From: Edaphobacter lichenicola
GTDB taxonomy: Bacteria > Acidobacteriota > Terriglobia > Terriglobales > Acidobacteriaceae
NCBI RefSeq assembly: GCF_025264645.1
Contig: NZ_CP073696.1
Location: 5,022,001 to 5,086,000 of the forward strand
DNA length: 64,000 nt
Direction: 5' to 3'
In this document: positions 24,740 to 33,656 of the stretch, piece after piece
How positions within the stretch are numbered: position 1 is the stretch's first letter
Layout of the letters: the number at the start of each line of letters is the position of its first letter
The notes under the pieces: model-generated
What the model was told of the DNA's origin: nothing
Database searches by the model: none
Seen by the model: the letters and a program-made list of their open reading frames with translations, nothing else
Translations under genes and position numbers: made by a program

Positions 24740-25369
24740 ATGCGCCTGTGCTACATCCAGGCAATGCTGAAAGCAGTCACGTGGTGCGCCAAATGTCTAT
24801 TTATCTACTTCCTGGTTGCAATCGCGGCGATCCGCTTCTCATGGGTCTTCGCGACACCTGTCTGGCAGCTGGCTACCAAGATGCAATGGACGCATCTCAA
24901 CCGACTCGCCTATCTTCTCAGCTACTTTCTTCCCATCTTTGCTGCAACCGGATTCATCATCGGTCTCATCCCGCTCGGCAAACTCGGCAAAGCTCTCAGC
25001 GACCTCTTTCGTACGCTCCTACCATCCGCCGCGAAGCAACTCCCGCCTGAGCCCGATGCGGTACCGCCGATCCTATGGGCATGGCTGCCGGTCACACTTG
25101 CCTTCCTCATCCGTTTCATCACGTGGCAATCACGTAACTCGAGTGTTTTTGACACGCAGCGATCAGTGGGCCGAGTCGAGCGTTTCTTCGGCCCTCTCTC
25201 TGGACAGGCTTCCGGTCTCCTCGACGACAAATGGATCACCGACCGCTTCATCTTCACCGGCCCGATGCTCTTTCTCATGGCGTGCTCGCTGGCCGTTCTG
25301 CTTCGCCATCGTCTTACCACCACGAGCAAGCCGCAAGTAGACGCAGATACGGGCAGCGAGTCCGTTTGA
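24740..25369 (+). CDS. Membrane protein of unknown function
   Basis: A 209-residue protein with about four membrane helices: near 15-37 (C-L-F-I-Y-F-L-V-A-I-A-A-I), 55-78 (L-A-Y-L-L-S-Y-F-L-P-I-F-A-A-T-G-F), 108-128 and 175-195. The middle is a soluble loop rich in Pro and Ser. No family is recognised. An alternative ATG lies at 24764, and neither start has a convincing ribosome site. It diverges from comF. Codon use is less GC-biased than in the genes before it. Confidence 0.6.
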   Translation: MRLCYIQAMLKAVTWCAKCLFIYFLVAIAAIRFSWVFATPVWQLATKMQWTHLNRLAYLLSYFLPIFAATGFIIGLIPLGKLGKALSDLFRTLLPSAAKQLPPEPDAVPPILWAWLPVTLAFLIRFITWQSRNSSVFDTQRSVGRVERFFGPLSGQASGLLDDKWITDRFIFTGPMLFLMACSLAVLLRHRLTTTSKPQVDADTGSESV

Positions 25370-25783
25370 CGCTCAGCAAAAGAAGCAGACTGGAGATTCA
25401 ACATCGAACCCACTACTTCGATAAATACCTCACGCTCATCTCCAGGCACACGAAGGATCTCTTTAGTACAAGCCATCAAAAATTCGCGCTTCAGAAGTTG
25501 ATCCTCGCGGTTACTGCATTATGCCGGCAACAGTCGATCGGCAGCGATCCTGCTGCGCATACGCGGGATGGGCAAGCGCGTGCGATAAAGATTGGCAGAA
25601 AGCACTCTGACGGCATCTGAGTACAGGTTGTTGGCCAGCGAATAACATAGGTGAAATATAGGACGACGCTGCAATTAATCAATTATTTGTTATTCAACAG
25701 GCGACAGAGAACTTTCACACTCCCGATCCACCCAATCCGCCTTCGCTGATACCATCGTCGGGGTAAAACTGACAGGAGTGCCA
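25370..25783. other. 414-base region without a convincing gene
   Basis: Both strands have only short frames with no recognisable domain. The far end (25,650-25,770) is AT-rich and holds the upstream region of the oxidoreductase gene, including AATTAATCAATTATTTGTTATT. Confidence 0.45.
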
Positions 25784-26953
25784 ATGTCCTATAAGCCAAA
25801 TCGTCGTAGCTTCATCATTGGAAGCGGACTAACTGCTCTCGCCTCAGCAAAGGCGTTTGGTGCAAACGACACCATACGTATAGGGGTGATAGGAGCTGGT
25901 GGTCGGATGAGAAGTCTCCTCGACGCGGCCGATACGATTGGATCCTACGAGATTGCTGCCGTTAGCGACGTGTATACGCCGCACTGCGATGCCGTGAAGT
26001 CACGATCCAACGGCCTCGCCACGGCTCACGTTGACTACCATGAGGTGCTCGATAAAAAAGCTATCGATGCCGTAATCATCGCAACTCCCGATCATTGGCA
26101 TGTTCGCATCGCAACCGACGCGATAGCTGCGGGCAAAGATGTTTATCTGGAAAAACCAGTTACCCACACCCTCGAAGAGGGTGTGGCTCTTACCCGTGCA
26201 GTTCGCTCTGGCAAGCAGATTCTCCAGTGCGGCATGCAACAGCGCAGTTGGAGCCACTTTCGCAACGCGGTTGATCTCATCCAAGGAGGCAGTCTCGGAC
26301 GCGTCACTCAGGTGAGAACCTACTGGTGGCAGAACTACAACACTAACTGGGCTCCCAAACCGATCGATGTAAGCCAGCTCGATTGGAAGTTCTGGCTTGG
26401 GTCTGCACCGGATCAACCGTTCAGTCCTGAAAAATACAATCGTTGGCGTTGGTTCTGGAACTTCGGCGGCGGAGCCATGACCGATCTCTTCACCCATTGG
26501 ATCGACATCGTTCACTGGGCGATGAAATCCGATCAACCAGTAAAAGCACAGATGCTCGGAGACAAATACATCTTCGATCAGTGGGATTGTCCAGACACTA
26601 TCCAGGCCGCATTCCGTTATCCCGGCTTCGACGTAGTCTACGAGGGAGCCATGAGTTCGTCGATCGATGACGGAGGTCTGGAGTTTCGCGGTACGGAGGC
26701 AACGCTGAAGCTAACCCGCAGCGGATTGAACCTCTATCGCGAAGGAGTAAAAAACGATCAGAATCCAGTCCTTTCAGAACACAGCTTCCGCGATGGAACC
26801 ATCTCGCATATGGCGAACTTCTTCGAATGTATCAAGAGCCGCAGGGAACCAAATGCGCCAGTCGAGACCGGAGTAGCCTCCGCGCGTGCGGGGCAGATCG
26901 GCAACTTGGCATACCGCCGTGACGGTCAAGTTGTATGGCCGCTAAAAGCATAA
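25784..26953 (+). CDS. Tat-exported Gfo/Idh/MocA family oxidoreductase
   Basis: A 389-residue NAD(P)-dependent sugar oxidoreductase. It opens M-S-Y-K-P-N-R-R-S-F-I-I-G-S-G, a twin-arginine export signal with an A-K-A-F-G-A cleavage region. The Rossmann fold begins I-R-I-G-V-I-G-A-G-G-R, and the catalytic motif is D-V-Y-L-E-K-P-V. The Trp-rich segment W-R-W-F-W-N-F-G-G-G-A-M-T-D-L-F-T-H-W is typical of exported, Bacteroidota/Acidobacteriota-type members. The ATG at 25784 has AGGAG 5 bases upstream; a GTG at 25778 overlaps that site. The substrate is probably a plant or microbial sugar. Confidence 0.88.
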   Translation: MSYKPNRRSFIIGSGLTALASAKAFGANDTIRIGVIGAGGRMRSLLDAADTIGSYEIAAVSDVYTPHCDAVKSRSNGLATAHVDYHEVLDKKAIDAVIIATPDHWHVRIATDAIAAGKDVYLEKPVTHTLEEGVALTRAVRSGKQILQCGMQQRSWSHFRNAVDLIQGGSLGRVTQVRTYWWQNYNTNWAPKPIDVSQLDWKFWLGSAPDQPFSPEKYNRWRWFWNFGGGAMTDLFTHWIDIVHWAMKSDQPVKAQMLGDKYIFDQWDCPDTIQAAFRYPGFDVVYEGAMSSSIDDGGLEFRGTEATLKLTRSGLNLYREGVKNDQNPVLSEHSFRDGTISHMANFFECIKSRREPNAPVETGVASARAGQIGNLAYRRDGQVVWPLKA

Positions 26954-27046
26954 GTCATCCTCTTCTATCGTTTGCTGTAGCAGACGCATTCCGCGATGCG
27001 CCAATCTCGGTATGGCGTGGGAGTTGGCGGTTCCTGAGAAGATGAT

Positions 27047-27075
27047 TTGGCGGATAGCCGCGAAGCCGATAGAAT
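27047..27075 (+). promoter_or_regulatory. Promoter of tRNA-Thr
   Basis: TTGGCG (27047-27052) and TAGAAT (27070-27075) are separated by exactly 17 bases. The predicted start is about 10 bases further on, just before the tRNA 5' end at 27086. Confidence 0.7.
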
Positions 27076-27085
27076 AGAACTACGG

Positions 27086-27161
<76 letters not shown>

Positions 27162-27204
27162 TTCCTTCCAAAATCCTAAGAACGATGCCCGTTGCGAAAT
27201 CCTG

Positions 27205-28143
27205 CTAGGCCGACTTTCGTTTAGCGGTTGCTTTTGACGATGGTTTTACCAGGCCGATTCCCTTCTTCGGCTCGGAGGTTGCGCTTGCAACAGGCTTCTT
27301 ACTGGAGCGGCCTACGGTGGTTGTTTCGGGGCCACCGATGCTCTTTCGTAGTGCATCCATCAGATTGACCACGTTGCCGCGTGCTGGCTGGAGTTCGTCA
27401 TCTTTCGGCACTGGCAGGTGATTTACCTTGGCGGCTACGAGTTCCTTTACTGCGAGTTCGTATCCATCCTGGAACTTGCTTAGATCAAGCTTGGCTGACC
27501 TTTTGGCAATCAGACTTTCAGCTAGTTCTAATGATTCTTCGTTGATTTCTACCTGCTTGATGTCACGGAAGTAGTCGCTCTGGTTTCTGAGTTCGCTCGA
27601 GTACCGTAAGGTGTAACCCATCATTCCGCCGCGATCTCCATCGCCTGCGGCGGAGATGGCAAAGACATGTTCTCGCCCGGAGAACGCGATTGTGCCGATG
27701 GCAGCTTTTCCCGTCTTTTGCAGCGCGCGCCGAACGACCGCAAACGCCTCTGTGCTGTCAGCTTCAGGCACTAGAAAGTAAGGTTTTTCGACATACTCTG
27801 GGTTGAGCTCGCTCAGACTTACAAACTGAGTAACATCGACTGTGTGTTTCGATGGAACTCGCAGGTTTTCCAGTTCGCTATTTTCAACGATGACGTACTC
27901 GCCTTTTTTGTACTCGTAACCTTTAACGATCTCGTCCTTTTGGACTGCGGGGGCGGCAGTGGCTCCGTCGCTTGAGCTCTCGATAGCGCTTTGCAAAACC
28001 TTTTGGTGCCGGACGCGTTCGCCGGTACTTCGGCTGATCTGGTTGAAGCTGATCTGGCTCTTAGCTTCGGTTGCGACGTACAACTGCACTCCGAACGAAA
28101 CAAGCGAAATCTGGATACGACCAGACCAATAAGGACGAGCCAT
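27205..28143 (-). CDS. ku: Ku DNA end-binding protein
   Basis: A 312-residue bacterial Ku, which encircles broken DNA ends and recruits ligase for non-homologous end joining. It opens M-A-R-P-Y-W-S-G-R-I-Q-I-S-L-V-S-F-G-V, the standard start of the family, and has the core strands E-Y-V-I-V-E-N-S-E-L-E-N-L and the D-Y-F-R-D-I region. The C-terminal tail (from about residue 265) is Lys/Ser/Thr-rich, the variable extension that often binds DNA. No LigD ligase gene is adjacent. It is convergent with tRNA-Thr. Confidence 0.93.
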   Translation of the reverse strand: MARPYWSGRIQISLVSFGVQLYVATEAKSQISFNQISRSTGERVRHQKVLQSAIESSSDGATAAPAVQKDEIVKGYEYKKGEYVIVENSELENLRVPSKHTVDVTQFVSLSELNPEYVEKPYFLVPEADSTEAFAVVRRALQKTGKAAIGTIAFSGREHVFAISAAGDGDRGGMMGYTLRYSSELRNQSDYFRDIKQVEINEESLELAESLIAKRSAKLDLSKFQDGYELAVKELVAAKVNHLPVPKDDELQPARGNVVNLMDALRKSIGGPETTTVGRSSKKPVASATSEPKKGIGLVKPSSKATAKRKSA

Positions 28144-28310
28144 AAAACACCTCGAGTACCGGTTTAATCTCCAGATAACAATAATTGACCTATAGCAATT
28201 CAGATCAACTTTGTTATCAAAATGTGCCGGTATCCAAACTAATATTCTCCTATTCTTCGCCTGAAAAGTCGCGGGTTCGAGACTGATTTCAGAACTAAGT
28301 CGATTTCAAG

Positions 28311-29192
28311 CTATTTGCTAGGTCTCGTATGCGAACTCGTGCTGCCCTCTGTCATGCCAAGAGCCCATTTGATCGCCTCGAAGTACATCGTACGAATATC
28401 AGGATCGTTCCATGACTCTTCCGTGTGGCCGAGAGTTGAGTAAAAGACGCGCCCTTTCCCGTACATCTTGCTCCACGCGACTGGAAAATCATGATCTTCG
28501 CGATGGATGCGTGGGTTGTTCGCATAGTCGAGTTTTGTCGGATCGAGACTTAACAGGACATTTACCTTGCTGCGCGACCAGTCCTTGGGCTGATAGATCT
28601 CATCATATTTTACGAATGCTTTCGGGAGGTGGCGGACAGCGGGAAAGTCTGGATCTTCATTGATGATTGGCGCGTTGAATGTCATCCATGGATGCTGATC
28701 GAACCATCCCCCAATCATCTCTCCGTACTCTGGCCATGTGTAGTTCGTATCGAGTGCCGCATGAATGCCGACGAATCCCTTTCCGTCTTCCTTAATGAAC
28801 GAAAGCATATCTTGCTTCTGACTGGCATCCATCTGTAGTTCGCCAGTGGTGCTGGCAAAAATTAGAACATCAAAGTAGTTGAGGTTCTTCGCGTTGTTTT
28901 TCAAATCCTTCTTCGTGAGCAATTCGGTATCTGTACGCAGTGTGGTATCCCACAGGCCGCTCTCTTTGCCCAGATTGTAGATGGCTGCCATCGCAGGGGA
29001 GATCGAATCATGTTCAAATCCCTTTGTCTGGCCGATGATCAAGACATGCTTCAAATGAATTTGCTTGGCATGGGGCGGAGGCGGCACGGCGGTATTCGCG
29101 ACGACTTGCCCATGTGCGAGATTTTCCTGAGTGACAATTGCCAGGCTAAGAATCGCTACCGTTCGAATGAAAGACTTCTTTAAAGGACGCAA
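28311..29192 (-). CDS. Exported ThuA-domain protein
   Basis: A 293-residue protein with a signal peptide (about 6-28) and a ThuA (trehalose-utilisation) glutamine-amidotransferase-like domain: V-L-I-I-G-Q-T-K-G-F-E-H-D-S-I at the start, F-D-V-L-I-F-A-S-T-T-G-E-L, G-K-G-F-V-G-I-H-A-A-L-D, and G-R-V-F-Y-S-T-L-G-H-T-E-E-S-W. ThuA-domain proteins are common in exported sugar-degradation sets. The start is TTG at 29192, with AAAGGAG 5 bases upstream. It may work with the Gfo/Idh/MocA enzyme 1.4 kb away, which is a guess from co-occurrence. Confidence 0.85.
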   Translation of the reverse strand: MRPLKKSFIRTVAILSLAIVTQENLAHGQVVANTAVPPPPHAKQIHLKHVLIIGQTKGFEHDSISPAMAAIYNLGKESGLWDTTLRTDTELLTKKDLKNNAKNLNYFDVLIFASTTGELQMDASQKQDMLSFIKEDGKGFVGIHAALDTNYTWPEYGEMIGGWFDQHPWMTFNAPIINEDPDFPAVRHLPKAFVKYDEIYQPKDWSRSKVNVLLSLDPTKLDYANNPRIHREDHDFPVAWSKMYGKGRVFYSTLGHTEESWNDPDIRTMYFEAIKWALGMTEGSTSSHTRPSK

Positions 29193-29413
29193 ATGAATCT
29201 CCTTTGTCGAAACATGAGACAGTTACGTATTTTCACGAGCGGCATGAGTTCATTTGCGACTTCGGCCGTGTGTCATGTATTCGCTGATTTAGATAGCTTT
29301 GGCTCGGGAGGAGTCTATCGTTAATGTCCAATTGCACAAAAGCGCGATACACGTTTGCGAATTATCGAGAGCGGGACCGGGTCTCCCAAGCGAGATTGAT
29401 CAATTTTGACTGG

Positions 29414-31066
29414 TCAGCGGATCGCCATGAAGTTATAAGTGGCAGCCGGCGGTGTATAGGAGGCGGTGGTCGAATTGCAGTAGTGCACAATGAGCTGCCC
29501 ATCTTTATTCGGGTTGGGATAGCCGTTGACCGAGACTTCACCAAATGGTGCCGACGAAGTGAACTGAGTGATGGAATCGCTTGAGGTCAGGCCGGGAGCC
29601 GTGAACACTTGATCTCTACAAGTACTAGCTGGGACCGGTGCAGGCGTAACGACAACGCTGTACTTCACGAATGAACTGATGACCGTTGTGGCACCTAGCT
29701 TGATGCTTGTCTGTGTAGTGTTGCCACCCGAATCAACGCACCAGACAGGTGTAAGAGCGGCTTCAGTCTGGAACTGATTCCGAACGAAGTGGCAGCGTTT
29801 GCTGCCGCCTTCAAACGCGTCGTATACGGCACCCTTGCTGGTGGTGGTGGAGGTGAGATAGCCCATGCGGGCGGCCTGTTCACCACTGTTAGTCGGAACT
29901 TCTACCGGAGTGACCCTGAAGGATTCCCCGCTACCGTCATAGTTGGACAGAAGAGGAATTCCGGCACTCTTAAAGATCGTTCCAACCTGTGTCCCGATGT
30001 AGAAGGGAACCGAACCATCGACGGGCTGAGTTGCGTCGGTTACCACAAGGCCGGAGTTTGGGAGGCCGAAGACGTTATAGTCGCCATCGAAGAAGAAGAT
30101 TCCACCCTTTAGAATATGGGCGAAGGTATAGTTACTGTCGGCGTTCTCACCGGTTACATGGAAGTTTTGACCTGCAAATACGCCGCCGATGGTGAAGACC
30201 TCGGAACCTGTCGTGACGCCCTTACACTCATAGTTGAACTGGTACTCAAACTTGATGATGTTGTAGACGTTGGCGCCTGAGTCAACTTGTACTCCATGGT
30301 CACCGCACCCTATATTGCTGGTGATCTGTTCGGCCTGACCATAGCCGAATGAGTCAGTGCCTCCGTCTGGCTTCTCAAAGTGAAGGTTGGTATGAAAGCC
30401 GCCGATGACAACATCATCGACCTTCCATCGCTCAGACCATCCCAATTTATTCACGAGAACGATAGCCTGGGATGTTCCTGCGGACGCACTGTTTGTCTGG
30501 CCGCCTGGGCCGATCATCTCAATGTCCCTCATGCGAAACCCAATGGCATCTCCAGCCGTAATGCATACAGCAGCTGTGTTGGTGCAATTGATAGAGAATC
30601 CGCTAATGACGATACCGGGATTGAGGTTAAATGGCGCCACGTGAGCGTCTATGAAAGGCAGAGCGTTTGTGTCGGTGATGTTGGTGATTCTCTGACCATC
30701 GCCAACGAGTCTCTGCGTGCTTTTACTGAGAATGATAGTTGGGTGCAAGGCGTCTGTTCCTACTGGAGTGGTAAAACCGGGGCCGTAGTTGCCTCCAGGA
30801 ATGTGAACTTCGCATGTATCGGAACAATTTGCGAAGAGGGTATTGACCTGGTCGACAAGGTCAGTCGTGCTGGTCGGATCGACGTATCTGATGTTGGTCG
30901 CAGCGTTAACCAGCGGGGCAGTTCTCGGAGTCTGAACGACCTTTTGATTGCCAGAACGTGTCGGATTGGCACCGCCCGTAGAAGTTGAGGCAGTGGCGGA
31001 CTGCCCATAAGCCGAAGCAGTTGTGGAGAGATATAGATATAGAAGTGCGCGGAGGATGTTCTTCAT
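29414..31066 (-). CDS. Exported beta-helix (pectate-lyase-like fold) protein
   Basis: A 550-residue protein with a signal peptide (about 1-21, ending A-Y-G-Q-S-A). After a Thr/Ser-rich stretch the sequence shows the repetitive short strands of a right-handed beta-helix: T-C-E-V-H-I-P-G-G-N-Y, Q-R-L-V-G-D-G-Q-R-I-T-N-I, G-I-V-I-S-G-F-S-I-N-C-T, F-R-M-R-D-I-E-M-I-G. This fold is used by polysaccharide lyases and phage-type adhesins. No catalytic set can be named. AGGAG lies 5 bases before the ATG. The C-terminal 100 residues look like a separate small beta domain. Confidence 0.65.
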   Translation of the reverse strand: MKNILRALLYLYLSTTASAYGQSATASTSTGGANPTRSGNQKVVQTPRTAPLVNAATNIRYVDPTSTTDLVDQVNTLFANCSDTCEVHIPGGNYGPGFTTPVGTDALHPTIILSKSTQRLVGDGQRITNITDTNALPFIDAHVAPFNLNPGIVISGFSINCTNTAAVCITAGDAIGFRMRDIEMIGPGGQTNSASAGTSQAIVLVNKLGWSERWKVDDVVIGGFHTNLHFEKPDGGTDSFGYGQAEQITSNIGCGDHGVQVDSGANVYNIIKFEYQFNYECKGVTTGSEVFTIGGVFAGQNFHVTGENADSNYTFAHILKGGIFFFDGDYNVFGLPNSGLVVTDATQPVDGSVPFYIGTQVGTIFKSAGIPLLSNYDGSGESFRVTPVEVPTNSGEQAARMGYLTSTTTSKGAVYDAFEGGSKRCHFVRNQFQTEAALTPVWCVDSGGNTTQTSIKLGATTVISSFVKYSVVVTPAPVPASTCRDQVFTAPGLTSSDSITQFTSSAPFGEVSVNGYPNPNKDGQLIVHYCNSTTASYTPPAATYNFMAIR

Positions 31067-31386
31067 GGTGACTCCTGAAAGTTCAGCGCCCGAAGGCAGG
31101 ATGACCTTTGATGATCCGAAAAGACGAGCAGATCAATCTATATTGCCTGTGTGCTGTAATTGGCCCGCTTACTTTGACTAAGTGATGCTGTCGTGGGGAG
31201 CTACCGCTCACGACGGAGTGGTCCGTGACTATCCTTTTTTGCCACGAATCCATTTTGGTACACGTTATCCACTGCTTTGCGAGGGGTTTAGCAGAGATAG
31301 GGGTTGATTGGCTTGGATTTCGAAGGCATACTCCAGTAAGAGTCTGCTGGACGAACTTGTAAGACGGTGCCAACCGAGACACCCAA
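31067..31386. other. 320-base divergent intergenic region
   Basis: It separates the beta-helix gene (minus) and the MerR-TPR gene (plus). A GTCGTG / CACGAC hairpin lies near 31192-31216 in front of the beta-helix gene. No RNA family is recognised. Confidence 0.4.
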
Positions 31387-32295
31387 GTGACCCGATATAG
31401 CCGTCAAGATGTAATTCGAATTCTTCACCTGCATGCGCGCCAGCTTATGGCGTGGGAGCGGGCCGGACTTATCTCTCACAGCGAACACTATTCTTTTGAG
31501 GCACTGGGGCAGTTGCGGACGCTTCGCGATCTGCAGGCGACGACGCGTATTTCGGCCAAGAATATTCGGGCGTCGGTTGAAGCGATGCAGCGCGTCGCTG
31601 GAATGCGCAATCCGCTGGTTGAGGCGAGCTTCGTGCGCCGGGGATCGCGGCTGAGCTTTCGGCATGGCGGTGCGTTGATGGATCCCCTGACCCAACAACT
31701 CGCATTTGACTTCGAGACCTCTCCGGCACGGCAACTGCGGGTAGTGGGTGCTGGTGATGTTGCCTTGCGGCAGGCGGCAGAGGTGCAGGATCTATTTCTA
31801 AGGGCTGTGCAATTGGAGGAAAATCCAGCAACGATCCACCAAGCTGTAGAGCTCTATCGAACGATTTTGGCTAGACGCCCCGCTCACGCCCCAGCGCTGA
31901 TCAATCTGGGTACGATTCATTACAACCTTCGAAAGTATGAAGACGCCGAGCTGTTATACCGACAGGCCACACTGGCGGATCCTGAGTATGCGCTCGCCTT
32001 CTTCGATCTTGGCAACGTGCTGGACGAGATGCAGCGCCTGGCCGAAGCAACGATCGCGTATCAAAAAGCTGTGGCGTTGGTTCCTCAGTATGCCGATGCA
32101 CACTACAATCTGGCGCTGGCCTACGAGAGGCAAGGTCAACGACGGCGGGCGCTCCGGCATTGGCTTGCGTATGTGCGGCTCGACCCTGTGGGCCCGTGGG
32201 CTAATCACGCGAAGGAGCAGGCACGCAAGATCATGAATACCGAAAAGCTCTCCATCGTGAGCCGACGGGGACGTCTGGTGAAGGTCGCCGGCTAG
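31387..32295 (+). CDS. MerR-type DNA-binding domain fused to TPR repeats
   Basis: A 302-residue protein, likely a regulator. Residues 1-65 read as a MerR-like winged helix: Y-S-R-Q-D-V-I-R-I-L-H-L-H-A-R-Q-L-M-A-W-E-R-A-G-L-I. A linker of about 60 residues is followed by at least three tetratricopeptide repeats (about 135-270): A-L-I-N-L-G-T-I-H-Y-N-L-R-K-Y-E-D-A, A-F-F-D-L-G-N-V-L-D-E-M, A-H-Y-N-L-A-L-A-Y-E-R-Q-G. It starts at a GTG and its ribosome site is weak. MerR proteins usually carry a ligand domain; here it is replaced by a protein-protein interaction module. Confidence 0.75.
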   Translation: MTRYSRQDVIRILHLHARQLMAWERAGLISHSEHYSFEALGQLRTLRDLQATTRISAKNIRASVEAMQRVAGMRNPLVEASFVRRGSRLSFRHGGALMDPLTQQLAFDFETSPARQLRVVGAGDVALRQAAEVQDLFLRAVQLEENPATIHQAVELYRTILARRPAHAPALINLGTIHYNLRKYEDAELLYRQATLADPEYALAFFDLGNVLDEMQRLAEATIAYQKAVALVPQYADAHYNLALAYERQGQRRRALRHWLAYVRLDPVGPWANHAKEQARKIMNTEKLSIVSRRGRLVKVAG

Positions 32296-32426
32296 CTACT
32301 TCTTTCCTAGACATTCTTCGTATAAACAAAGCCAGTTTTGCTATCAAACCACGGACTGAACGGCTATTCAGTCGTACCTTCAAGATGCTAGACTCGCCTT
32401 TTCTGAATACTGTTTGAGGTGAGTGG

Positions 32427-33590
32427 ATGTCGCAGCAGGGTCCGATGGCGTTGACGCAGTTGATGGATGACGAGCAGTTGTTTCGCGATACGGTACGGCG
32501 TTTTGCCACGGAACAGATTGGGCCGCTGGTGCGCGGTATGGACGAGTCGCAGGAGATGGACTCGGGGCTCATTCGCAAGCTCTTCGAGCTTGGCCTGATG
32601 GGGATTGAGGTTCCAGAGGAGTATGGTGGGGCTGGCGGAACCTTCTTCAATGCGATCCTGGCAGTTGAGGAGATCTCGGCAGTCGATCCGTCGGTCGGCG
32701 TGATGGTCGACGTTCAAAACACACTCTGCATCAACGCGTTGGTTCGTTGGGCGAATGAAGATCAGAAGAAAAAGTACCTGACGCGGCTGGCGACCGACAC
32801 CATCGGATCGTACGCTCTGAGCGAGGCTTCTTCGGGGTCTGACGCATTTGCTTTGCAGACCAGAGCAGTTAAGCGCGGTGACGACTATGTGCTGAACGGC
32901 CAGAAACTATGGATCACGAATGCAAAGGAAGCTGGGCTGTTTATTGTCTTTGCAACGCTCGATCCATCGGCGGGCTACAAAGGAATAACAGCGTTTCTAG
33001 TCGAGAAGGGAACGCCTGGCTTTACGCTTGGCAAGAAGGAAGACAAACTCGGCATCAGGGCATCGAGCACCTGCGAATTGATCTTTAATGACTGCGTCGT
33101 ACCCGCTTCGCAGGTGTTAGGCGAACCGGGAAAAGGTTATAAGGTGGCGATCGAAACGCTGAACGAAGGCCGTATCGGCATCGGCTCACAGATGCTGGGA
33201 CTTGCTGCAGGAGCTTGGGCCCATGCGGCCAAGTGGGCAAAGGAGAGAAAGCAGTTCGGCAAGGCACTCGTGGAGTTCCAGGCGATGCAGTTTCAACTGG
33301 CGGAGATGGCAACCGAGATCGAGGCGGCCCGGCTGATGGTCTACAACGCTGCTCGTCTCAAGGATGCAAAGCTCGACTACCTGAAGGAGGCCGCGATGTG
33401 TAAGTACTTCACCTCACAGGTAGCTGAGCGCGTTGCCAGCCTTGCGGTTGAGATCTACGGAGGCTCCGGCTTCGTGAAGGACTACCCGGTCGAGAAGTTC
33501 TATCGGGACGCGAAGATCGGCAAGATCTACGAGGGAACATCGTTTATGCAGCTAGCAACGATTGCTAAATTGACGTTGGCCAAGATTTAG
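32427..33590 (+). CDS. Acyl-CoA dehydrogenase
   Basis: A 387-residue flavoenzyme that oxidises acyl-CoA to trans-2-enoyl-CoA in beta-oxidation or branched-chain amino acid breakdown. The family signatures are clear: A-L-S-E-A-S-S-G-S-D-A (FAD/substrate loop), W-I-T-N-A-K-E-A-G, and near the C-terminus Q-V-A-E-R-V-A-S-L-A-V-E-I-Y-G-G-S-G-F-V-K-D-Y-P-V-E-K-F-Y-R-D. The candidate catalytic base is in Y-E-G-T-S. GAGGTGAG precedes the ATG. An MFS transporter follows after 66 bases. Confidence 0.93.
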   Translation: MSQQGPMALTQLMDDEQLFRDTVRRFATEQIGPLVRGMDESQEMDSGLIRKLFELGLMGIEVPEEYGGAGGTFFNAILAVEEISAVDPSVGVMVDVQNTLCINALVRWANEDQKKKYLTRLATDTIGSYALSEASSGSDAFALQTRAVKRGDDYVLNGQKLWITNAKEAGLFIVFATLDPSAGYKGITAFLVEKGTPGFTLGKKEDKLGIRASSTCELIFNDCVVPASQVLGEPGKGYKVAIETLNEGRIGIGSQMLGLAAGAWAHAAKWAKERKQFGKALVEFQAMQFQLAEMATEIEAARLMVYNAARLKDAKLDYLKEAAMCKYFTSQVAERVASLAVEIYGGSGFVKDYPVEKFYRDAKIGKIYEGTSFMQLATIAKLTLAKI

Positions 33591-33656
33591 CCTTATAGCC
33601 GAGCGGTAGTGTGTCGAAGGAGGCCGCCAGGGCCTACACTAGAGATAGACCTTGGT

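Noticed and set aside
27205..28143. A complete NHEJ operon around Ku
   Set aside because: No LigD or other ligase gene is within the window; only Ku is present.
29324..29584. An 86-residue plus-strand frame after the ThuA gene
   Set aside because: Most of it is antisense to the beta-helix gene, with no domain and no ribosome site.
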